From positions 1 through 19,327 of the forward strand of contig JNEM01009847.1 in NCBI GenBank assembly GCA_000697335.1: a stretch of DNA of 19,327 bases, given 5' to 3'. Both the position numbers and the translations under genes were made by a program. The stretch comes from Conidiobolus incongruus B7586. Its lineage: Eukaryota; Entomophthoromycota; Entomophthoromycetes; Entomophthorales; Conidiobolaceae. Positions within the stretch are counted from its first letter, which is position 1. Every line of letters begins with the position of its first letter. Under the pieces are notes generated by a model. It saw nothing but the letters and a program-made list of their open reading frames with translations, ran no database searches and had not been told where the DNA came from. Shown in pieces: positions 9,827 through 17,634 of the stretch.

Positions 9827-12001
9827 ATGAATCGATTAATTCAATTAAAACTAAATCATAATAACTATAATAAAATATATTTATTTAACTCTAAATACGC
9901 CAATAATTACATTGTTACAAATGTTCGATATTTTAATTACCAGTCTGATGTAACTAAAGGTATAATATAATTTTAAAAAATATAGCAAATTTTTTTTATA
10001 AAATTCTGTATTGATACATTTATAGAAACTAACCAAAAAGAGAATAAACCTAAAAGGTTACAAAGGAAAGGGCAAGACAATTCTAATATTATTACTACTG
10101 CTTTATTTAAACATTCTAGTAATGTCAGATTTCTAATTTCAACAATTTTTTTAATTTTGAATTTAATAGGTTTAAATAAGGTCAAACATCAAGAAGTACC
10201 TCAATTATGTTTTGGTTTAGATAGAACATTATTCAAGTAATATCTTTGAATTTTATATTATAATTTTTAAAGGATATTTTTTAATTGATATACGAATATT
10301 TTAGTCCAGGAATTACTTATTTACAAGATCCTCACTCTGGAGTTTATAACTTTGATCCTTATTTAGAGAATATCATTCAACCTGAGGATGTTGATATGAG
10401 TAAAATTCCTGATTATACTCCTGCATCTCAAGATGAAGTAAATTTAGTTTTTTATTTTATTTAAAATATATTGAATAATATAAATTAGCAATTATTTAAT
10501 TATGCCAAAACTCATAAATTAAATTATACTGCTACTACTTCATCAGCGACTGGATTACTTTCTCATCTCTATTTTTTGGCTTCGGGTTGGAAACGTCCCT
10601 CTTTGAGCTCTTTTTCATCAGATTTCTCTAGAATGGTAATTTTTTATATAAATTGTATTTATATTTAAATTGACTTATATTAATATTAATTAGAGCCGTG
10701 ATTTTTCAAAAACCTTAACTACTCCAACTACTGTTAAATTGAAGCCTAGAGAAGGTATTTATAATATCGATTCTGATAAAACTTTTGATTCTGGTCCCAA
10801 TATATTAAATCAATTGGTAAATATTATTGATTTTCATAATAAATCATATAGTTTATTTATTCTTTAGGGACATATTATGGAAAGAATGCTTACTCAATCA
10901 CCTTCCCAACTTTCAAGATATTTGAAAGAAAATGAGCATTTATATCCTGGACCTATTCCTGAGCCTAATGCTTATCGTTATTCAGCTGTAAGCAATCACT
11001 GTATTTTGTTTTTAGAATCATACTTATCAATTTTAGTCTTCTAATATCGCTTTCAGAGCTCAACTCGATTGTGCAGATCCTAGATTACCTAGGAAGATTT
11101 TTGATTTGAAAACAAGATCTACTCTACCGATTAGAATAGATAAACACTATTATAAAGAGTATTTGGGCTACGAGTTAATCAAGCAGTTTGGTGTGATGGA
11201 ATCTTTTGAGAGAGAGTATTTCGATATGATTCGAAATGCTTTTTTGAAATATAGGTTAGTTAATTTCCCTGTGTTTTAATTATATTCCATTGAATCCAAT
11301 TATTATTTAGTTTCCAAGTCAGAATAGGCAAAATGGATGGTATTTTGGTAGCTTACCACAATACAGCCAAAATCTTTGGTTTCCAATATATTTCATTGGA
11401 AGAGATGGATTCCAAACTTTTTGGAAATAAAATTATGGGTGATCAAGTCTTTGCCATCACTGTTCGTATGTTAGAAAAGATCCTGGATACAATTACCAAA
11501 GACTTCCCAGATCAGGAAGTGTTAGTGACCTTCAAAACCAAGATGAAGTCCTTAATGATGGATGTTTTCGTCGAAGTAGTTGAACCCAAGTCCAAAGAGG
11601 AAAGTAAGTCTAATATTCTCAGCTTTGTCAGTCCCCAGTCCACTTTGATTAAGTATCAAATGCTATGCTGGTCAACAATCAATGGTCAAAAAATTGACAC
11701 ACCCGTCGAATTGGATCCCAGCGGCAATGATATATGGAAACTTCACTACCAGATTAAGAAATCCACACAGGACAAACTTCAACTCTATGAAGAGTACGTT
11801 GCGGTCCGAAATGAACAGGCATCATTTTACCAATCTGGAGATATCAATGAATTTGGCGAACCTAAATTCGCTAAACCACCCAGCTCCCTAAAACAATTGT
11901 TGAGAGAAATTTCTAAGAATAATTTGTTAGCTAAAGAGAATATGGTCCCAACCACTCGTAAAAAACAAACCGTCTTCCGTACGTTAAAATTTAGAAAATA
12001 A
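9827..12001 (+). CDS. PET127: Pet127-like mitochondrial RNA-processing protein, nine exons
   Basis: Pet127 acts in the mitochondrial matrix on RNA 5' ends; from memory it has been described as a PD-(D/E)XK exoribonuclease. Exons: 9827-9959, 10026-10118, 10170-10236, 10305-10437, 10489-10635, 10694-10816, 10868-10987, 11037-11254, 11311-12001. Joined they give 574 aa with all phases matching. The eight introns are 49-68 bp, with donors GTAA/GTAT/GTTA. Family signatures appear in order: VPQLCFGLDRTLFNPG from residue 85; a SSATGLLSHLYFL block near 160; RAQLDCADPRLP near 279, followed by FDLKTR near 294 (a fitting D...DxK nuclease core); and a block from GYEL through MDGILVAYHNT to GFQY in about 323-375. 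The N-terminal 35 residues contain K and R but no D or E, as in a mitochondrial presequence. Intron 2 is 51 bp without an in-frame stop, so its splicing is the least certain. Two stop codons (TAA TAG) end the frame. Confidence 0.92.
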
Positions 12002-12029
12002 TAGAAATATTTATATAGTTGATATTTTC

Positions 12030-12044
12030 AATAAATAGAATAAA
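12030..12044 (+). promoter_or_regulatory. Polyadenylation signals of the Pet127 gene
   Basis: AATAAA occurs at 12030-12035 and again at 12039-12044, 29-43 bp after the stop codon and before the oppositely directed tRNA gene. The spacing fits a very short 3' untranslated region. Confidence 0.45.
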
Positions 12045-12091
12045 ATAATCGATATTTAATATTGATAATGAATAATAATTTATTTTAAAAT

Positions 12092-12100
12092 AAAAAAAAA
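12092..12100 (-). terminator. T9 polymerase III terminator of tRNA-Val
   Basis: Nine T's on the minus strand begin directly after the discriminator base of the tRNA, the usual strong stop signal for RNA polymerase III. Confidence 0.9.
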
Positions 12101-12174
12101 TGATCTCGCTCAGATTCGAACTGAGGACCGTCTGTGTGTTAGACAGACGTGATAACCAACTACACCACGAGATC
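12101..12174 (-). tRNA. tRNA-Val, anticodon AAC
   Basis: All arms fold. The acceptor stem GATCTCG pairs with CGAGATC, followed by discriminator A. The D arm contains GTGTAGTTGGTTATCAC. The anticodon stem TCTGT/ACAGA encloses the loop CTAACAC with anticodon AAC at 12138-12140. The T stem CTCAG/CTGAG encloses TTCGAAT. The internal A box (TGGTGTAGTTGG) and B box (AGTTCGAATCT) are present. There is no intron, and the 3' CCA is not encoded, as usual in eukaryotes. It lies tail to tail with the Pet127 gene. Confidence 0.97.
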
Positions 12175-12985
12175 TTGTTCTCGCTCATATTTAAAAATTC
12201 AATTATTTTAAGAGTTTTTCTAATATTTGATATCATCCAATTTTAATTCCATCATTTTAACTTAAATTTATTAAATCATAATATATTATTCAATCAAATT
12301 TTTTCTTTATTAACTGCTTTAACATCAAATTTTCACATATTTGATTTTTATTTTTTGATTATACATGAACTCAATTTATTAATATTTTCATTTTATAAAT
12401 CATTTATACTATTTCTATATCAATAAAATGATATGTATATTTTTATTTAAAGCCTATATTTTAACTTTATAATTATGCTGAATATATTGATTCGTATTCA
12501 TTAAGTAACTATATAATAAAACTATGATTTTATTTGAATTTTTAATTCAGAATCATTATTATATTTTTGAAAGTATAAAATAAATATCAAATCTATTAAA
12601 TATTTGAAATTTTTCATTAATATTAAAGTTAAAATAGTAATATAAAAATAAATTGATATAATTAATTAATAAAAATGCCAATTTGTAATATGCAAAATGA
12701 TTTTAACAATTTTTAAGCTATCATCTCATTTATCTATTAAATATCCCGTATTTCATTTTTTTAAAATTCATTAAATTCTCAACCTTAAATTATCAAAAAC
12801 TAATAAATTATTGTATTTAAAAAATTATAACTCTTATAGTTATCTAAATAATCTAATAATAAATATTAGAATGATGTAATTCGCCAATAAACCTACAATA
12901 ATTTTTCTATTCATTGAAAAGATTAAATTTAACTAATTGATTTTTGTGTTGAAGTCACTAACTTCAACCTTAAAATTATTTAAAA
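12175..12985. other. AT-rich intergenic DNA between tRNA-Val and the CPOX-like gene
   Basis: It carries the upstream sides of both flanking genes, which diverge from here. The only structure seen is the inverted repeat at 12948-12968 just before the CPOX-like start. No other exon or RNA gene is visible. Confidence 0.6.
12948..12968. repeat. 8-bp inverted repeat 17 bp before the CPOX-like start codon
   Basis: GTTGAAGT and ACTTCAAC flank the 5-nt spacer CACTA. It is either a hairpin in the 5' leader, which could affect ribosome entry, or a two-fold symmetric site for a dimeric regulator. Confidence 0.5.
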
Positions 12986-14279
12986 ATGTTTAAAAATTTA
13001 ATATTTTCAAATTCTAAAAACTTAGTTCAAAAGTTTAGAACTAATCACAATCATTTATTAACAAAATTTTTAGATAATTTTTTTGGAAGCAAGTAAATAC
13101 ATCAATTAGTTTTATAGCTATTAAACTAATTTTTTAAGTTATTTGACAACTTTACAGAAGTCAAGCACTAAGGAATATGGAAAAGCATGCGATCGGTTGT
13201 TATACACTAACCTTTTGATTGCTGAGTTTTCAAGTTTTCATTTTCAAGTAAATCTAATATTATTTATTTATACCTTTATAACAAATTAATATTGATAGAA
13301 ATCAAAAGTTCAGTTGGAATAGCAGAAGCCCAACTATGACGATATGAGTACACCAATGGTCGAACACATGGCCGAATACGTTAATGATTCACAGAAACGA
13401 ATTTGTGATGAACTGTCTAAAATTGGTGAAAAAGAATTCGTGAGGGATACTTGGACTAGAAAGCTAAGAAGTGAGAGTATTAGCTGTGTGCTTCAAGATG
13501 GTAACGTATTTGGAAAGATAGGTGTCAATATTTCGATCGTACATGGTCAGTTGCCCCTACCCGCTATTAAGCAAATGAGAGCGAATGTGTCTGAGCAACT
13601 CAAGGGTCCTGGATCTTACCAATTCTTCACAGTTAGCTTGTCCCTCGTCCTCCATCCTCACAATACTTTTGCACCCACTGTCCATTTGAACTATCGCTAT
13701 TTCGAAATCATCGACCCTCAAAGCCCTGAGAACAAGATATGGTGGTTTGGAGGTGGATCCGATTTGGCCCCATCTTATCTCATTGAAGAAGATGCCAAAC
13801 ACTTCCACAAAACTCTGAAGGAAGCGTGCGACAAGCACGATCTTTCCTTTTACACCGACTTTAAGAAGTGGTGCGATAAGTACTTCTAAAACACGCATTG
13901 CTCCGAAGCTCGCGGTGCGGGGCGTATTTTCTTCGATAATTTGAATTCCAAAGATCCTGAACAATTGTTTAAATTTGTCAGGGATTGTGGCAGTAACTTC
14001 TTACCTTCATATGTCTCCATTCTGAAGAAGAGAATGAATACCCCATTCACTAAGGAGCAGAAGGAATGGCAACAGATTCGTAGAGGAAGATACGTTGAAT
14101 TTAATTTAATTCACGATTGTGGTGCTAAACTCGAATTAGCTACTCCCAACCCCAGAATTGAGTCCATTTTAGTGTCTTTACCTAAAACAGCTTCCTGGGC
14201 TTACAACCATCGGCCTGCATCCAACAGTCCCAAAGCAGAATTGGTTGATGTCTTAAAAAATCCCAGACAATGGCCTTAG
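12986..14279 (+). pseudogene. Coproporphyrinogen III oxidase, eroded copy with an in-frame stop
   Basis: The intact enzyme is the oxygen-dependent oxidase that converts coproporphyrinogen III to protoporphyrinogen IX in haem synthesis. Proposed exons are 12986-13092, 13139-13247 and 13323-14279; intron 1 has an ACTAAT branch site. Joined they make 391 codons including the final TAG. The N-terminus is basic and free of acid for about 29 residues, suggesting mitochondrial import; exons 1-2 are less certain than exon 3. Recognisable blocks include SCVLQDGNVF, APTVHLNYRYFE, WWFGGG, KHFHKTLKEACDKH, RRGRYVEFNL and RIESILVSLP. A TAA at 13887-13889 (codon 261) lies where the family has an aromatic residue (YFY/YFF), and the same frame resumes with alignment length kept. 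Other invariant positions are changed: the PEGGGG loop is lost, HR is HC, GVGG is GAGR, YDRGT is HDCGA, RWEY is SWAY. I read it as a decaying or neofunctionalised copy. The truncated product would have 260 aa. Genuine readthrough or an assembly error at the stop remain possible. Confidence 0.75.
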
Positions 14280-14685
14280 TAATATATATCCATTAAACTA
14301 TTTAACTATAATCTAAAATCAAATATTTAAATAATAAATAATAAAATTTATAATAGTAAAGTATTCTAAATAATTGTTCCAATTTATTGATATCAAAGTC
14401 AATTTAATCATATTATTAATTTATAAATGAATTTAATTCTGTGTATTGTTTATAATGATTAGTATTAATCAAATCAATTATATATAATCAATTTGAATTA
14501 GACGCTAATCAATATCCATATATAGTCTAATCTTAATTTTAAATAGTATATTAACTATTATATTATTAAATATAATTCAAATCAGGTTAATATTAGTATA
14601 GCATATATGATTTATTCTATAGCGATATATAGTTCAAATCGTAGAAATTTTCATAAATTATTAAATAAAATTTTAAATAATTAAA
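14280..14685. other. Convergent intergenic spacer, CPOX-like gene and NAGS
   Basis: The two flanking genes end toward each other here. The sequence is nearly all A+T and contains no exon or strong repeat. It should hold both 3' untranslated regions. Confidence 0.6.
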
Positions 14686-16326
14686 TTAATTCTTCGGCAA
14701 AAACGACGGGGGGATAGAGCTAGCAACTTTCAAATATTGATTAATACGATCGACACCAGTTTTACCATACCAAAACATAATCCAATGGGAATCGGGTACT
14801 TTCCAATTGCCGTCACATCGTTCAAAGTACCACTTGTTGATACCGTTGTCATCCCTGCTGCGCCACATGAGATCAGGATGGTCGACTAAAAGTTGCTTCC
14901 ACAGTAGATCAGCAACACCAATACCTTGGTGCTGGGGACCTACTGCAAACTTATCCAAATATATTGTGCTGCCTTCCTCTAAAGTGACAATAGATGCACC
15001 TTGGTAGTCGCCTGCAATAATCACAGAGTGGAGCACCTTGTCGAGACGCGCTTTGAACTTAGGGACATCGATTTCCTTGCCAAAGGAATCGTTGAGTAAT
15101 TTCCAGAGCTTGTGCTGATCGACCGTTTTCAAGGATGTGTGAGTCATTGTCTTTAATCCATATCTCAACACTGTTACATCGTTTTGCTCTTTAGCGTTCG
15201 GCAAGGAGGGAGATACGAGAGGTTTATCGGTAATTAAATTACCTATCACAGCACTGATGGTACTGGCGGAGAGCACTACGGCAGATGTGGTGGCAGGCAA
15301 ATATTCTAAGCATTGCATCACGATATTCAAATCACTTTGCCAGGTGGGAGGATCTGCTAATTTGACATTGTTGATTTGGTACCCTTCAATTAGCGAATCA
15401 AAATCTTGTTTCAGATTGACGAATGGGATAGCTACATCTCTGTGGACGGGATGTGGAATACCCCCTCGATTATTGATAACAATTACCTTCATCACATCCA
15501 ATCGTCTACCGTTGATTTTAGTGTCTTGATCTGTATATCTCGACAAAACCTTTGACAGAGCACACATGGCATCGAATGAACTAGTAGCAAAGTGAGTAAG
15601 ATCAGGTGCGCTACAAATGGGCAAGATAATAGGAATAGCTCCACATTTCAAACTGGATGCGACAGGCTTAATATCAATATTACTATGGGGGATTTTGACG
15701 GGACCAGGCACTTTTGAGGGGATGGCGTCCAAACAATGCGACGAAATCAATCGCGTTTTCACATTCTCCATCTCCAACAGTTCGCTCAGGGCTAATCCAT
15801 CACTAATCATTAACTCTTTCAAATATCGGAATTGACCATTTGCAGATTCGTCTGACTTTGGAATTTCACTCGCCCAATCCGTATTCTCTAATACCACTAC
15901 AGGATACAGTCCCAGTCTCTGCATGTAGGCCAAGGTCTGAGCAACCTGCTCCAGCTCCTCTTTATACAATGGTACGATTAAGTTGACCAGAGCGATGGGG
16001 AATACGGGTTGGCTCGTAATTTTGTGCACACTGTCCGACGCTGCACTAAATTTTTTAATATAAGCTTTCGCTTCCCTCTTACTAGGCATGGATTTTAACA
16101 CTTTAAAAATCAGTTCTTTTTCACTCTGTAATTGGGAAATGTGAGCATTCTTTTTCACTTGAACAGGAGGACGTTCTTTCACTTTAAACAATGTACTATA
16201 ATGACACAGTATTAGTTAGTTTAAAAAATAATTTAATTTTGATTACCTTGTAGCTAATGTTGCAGTACATACTTTGTTAATAGGATATTGTTGAATCAGT
16301 CTTGATATTTTTAATAAATTGAGCAT
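14686..16326 (-). CDS. N-acetylglutamate synthase, mitochondrial (fungal type)
   Basis: This enzyme joins acetyl-CoA and glutamate in the mitochondrial matrix, the first step of arginine (ornithine) synthesis, and corresponds to yeast Arg2. Exon 1 is 16326-16247 and exon 2 is 16195-14686 on the minus strand; the 51-bp intron has donor GTAATC, branch ACTAAC and acceptor TATAG. The joined frame gives 529 aa. Exon 1 encodes MLNLLKISRLIQQYP and more, a presequence with R and K but no acid. An amino-acid-kinase-like domain covers about 75-340 (LVNLIVPLYKEELEQVAQTL near its start). The C-terminal acetyltransferase domain runs from about 375 to the end; it has YLDKFAVGPQHQGIGVADLL from residue 439 with the acetyl-CoA loop QHQGIG, then WRSRDDNGINKWYFERCDG. 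Length and domain order are normal for the family. The frame is intact, unlike the neighbouring CPOX-like gene. Confidence 0.95.
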
Positions 16327-16379
16327 ACTCCTTAAATAAATCTAATAATTTTTTAAAATAACACCAATGATTTGGATAA

Positions 16380-16466
16380 AGATAAATGACTAAATATGAT
16401 AAATAATTAAAAAAGATAATAGATAAGACTGTTAATGTCATGATAAAATAATCATTTATTTTATCT
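16380..16466. promoter_or_regulatory. Cluster of six GATA-factor sites before NAGS
   Basis: HGATAR-type sites lie at 16380-16385, 16397-16402, 16414-16419, 16421-16426, 16441-16446 and, in the other orientation, 16461-16466. This is 54-140 bp before the NAGS start codon. Fungal nitrogen regulators of the AreA/Nit2 class bind such sites. The background is AT-rich, so some of the matches may be chance. Confidence 0.35.
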
Positions 16467-16492
16467 TATTATTTTTATCCCATTTAATGGAA

Positions 16493-16504
16493 CCTGAATT
16501 CAGG
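16493..16504. promoter_or_regulatory. 12-bp perfect palindrome CCTGAATTCAGG
   Basis: A fully symmetric 12-mer with G+C-containing ends, about 170 bp before the NAGS start. It has the form of a binding site for a dimeric regulator; no known factor is assigned. Confidence 0.35.
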
Positions 16505-16510
16505 GTATAT

Positions 16511-16551
16511 TAACCAATTATGGGATCAGCATTTTCAAGACTGATTGGTTA
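16511..16551. promoter_or_regulatory. Inverted CCAAT-box pair before NAGS
   Basis: TAACCAAT at 16511-16518 and its exact reverse complement ATTGGTTA at 16544-16551, 185-225 bp before the NAGS start codon. CCAAT boxes are bound by the HAP/CBF complex of fungi, and the distance fits a promoter. Confidence 0.45.
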
Positions 16552-16703
16552 TTAATTTAGCTTCAAACAATACAATTAACATCTGAAAATTTATTTGAAA
16601 TTTTAAATTGATAAATAGATAAATACTAATGTTATTAAATTTTCAAAACAACAGTTTGATTAACGGATAAATTGGTTAAAAATAATGTATTATTCTAATA
16701 TTA

Positions 16704-16710
16704 TGAGTCA
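16704..16710. promoter_or_regulatory. Gcn4/Cpc1-type site TGAGTCA
   Basis: A perfect AP-1-type heptamer, the kind bound by the bZIP activator of general amino-acid control, about 380 bp before the start of an arginine synthesis gene. One 7-mer can occur by chance, but the biology fits. Confidence 0.4.
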
Positions 16711-17040
16711 ATTTTAATACTTCTAAGAACTATAGTAAACTAGATTTTATATAATCAAATGACAATTATTCACATAGACAATTCAACCAATTTGATGAAA
16801 ATCCAATTTGTGTGAAGAAATTGGAAGAATAAGGTTATCAGATTTATCCAAATTTGAATTGATATGTGACTTTATTATCATTGTAAGAAATTGTTCTTGA
16901 GATAGATTAAATTGAATCCGAAAATATTACTATTATGATTTCAATAATACAATCCTTAAAATTTGTGATTATAATTACTTATATTAATTAATAACTACAA
17001 TTTAAAAAAATAGCCAAATATATTCAACAGAAAATCGATC

Positions 17041-17054
17041 ATGAAATATTTCAT
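17041..17054. repeat. 14-bp palindrome ATGAAATATTTCAT
   Basis: A perfect 14-bp self-complementary sequence in the spacer between NAGS and the GRP170 gene. It is composed mainly of A and T and may have no function. Confidence 0.4.
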
Positions 17055-17510
17055 CATATTGCTTGTTAATTGTGAATTTATTAAAGGTGAAATTTAAATT
17101 GGTATTGATAAAGTTTTCATGAATTCAATAAATCTATAATGTTGAATATTGGTAAATAATTTTACATTTAGTAAAAACTTGAATATATTTCAATAGCATT
17201 AAAATTTCAACTGGTTATTATATTATAAACATAATTTTTAAAAAGCGTGATTAATAAGTTTGATGTATTATAAAATACTATATAGAGATAAACTACCAAA
17301 TTTATGTATAATATTGATAATTGATTTTTATACCTTGGAATTAAATCGAGAGAATACGTTTGTAAAATTTGGTATAAATATTATGGAATACATCAATTAG
17401 TTGAAGTAATAATGTAATTATGATAAAGATTAAACCAATAGATGTTTTCATAGATATCATATATCAAGTTTATTAATCATTTGAAAAAATTTGAGTTTAA
17501 TAAAATTATC

Positions 17511-17535
17511 TGATATCATCAAATTAATGATATCA
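17511..17535. repeat. 9-bp hairpin downstream of the GRP170 gene
   Basis: TGATATCAT at 17511-17519 pairs exactly with ATGATATCA at 17527-17535 around a 7-nt loop. It lies 100-124 bp past the GRP170 stop codon in the direction of that gene, where it could fold in the 3' untranslated region or nearby. Confidence 0.4.
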
Positions 17536-17634
17536 CTCAACTAAGCAATTAATTAAATAATAATTAAAATTGAAAAAAAGAAAATATATTATATTAACAT
17601 TTATAAAATGCTACGAAATATTTTAAGTTATTTA

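Larger units (their letters stand above)
16327..17634. other. NAGS upstream region and GRP170 3' flank
   Basis: Both flanking genes read leftward, so this holds the 3' end of the GRP170 gene on the right and the promoter of NAGS on the left. No exon is visible. Candidate regulatory sites and palindromes are listed separately. Confidence 0.6.

Noticed and set aside
11991-12236. Minus-strand open frame of 81 codons after Pet127
   Set aside because: It runs straight through the tRNA-Val gene, so the frame is incidental.
13880-13908. A 29-nt intron (GTACTT to CCGAAG) that would remove the in-frame TAA of the CPOX-like gene
   Set aside because: Its length is not a multiple of three and the joined frame meets a stop soon after. 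It also deletes a conserved block, and 29 nt is shorter than every other intron here.
13557-13964. Minus-strand open frame of 135 codons opposite the CPOX-like gene
   Set aside because: An antisense shadow of a recognisable coding exon; its protein resembles nothing known to me.
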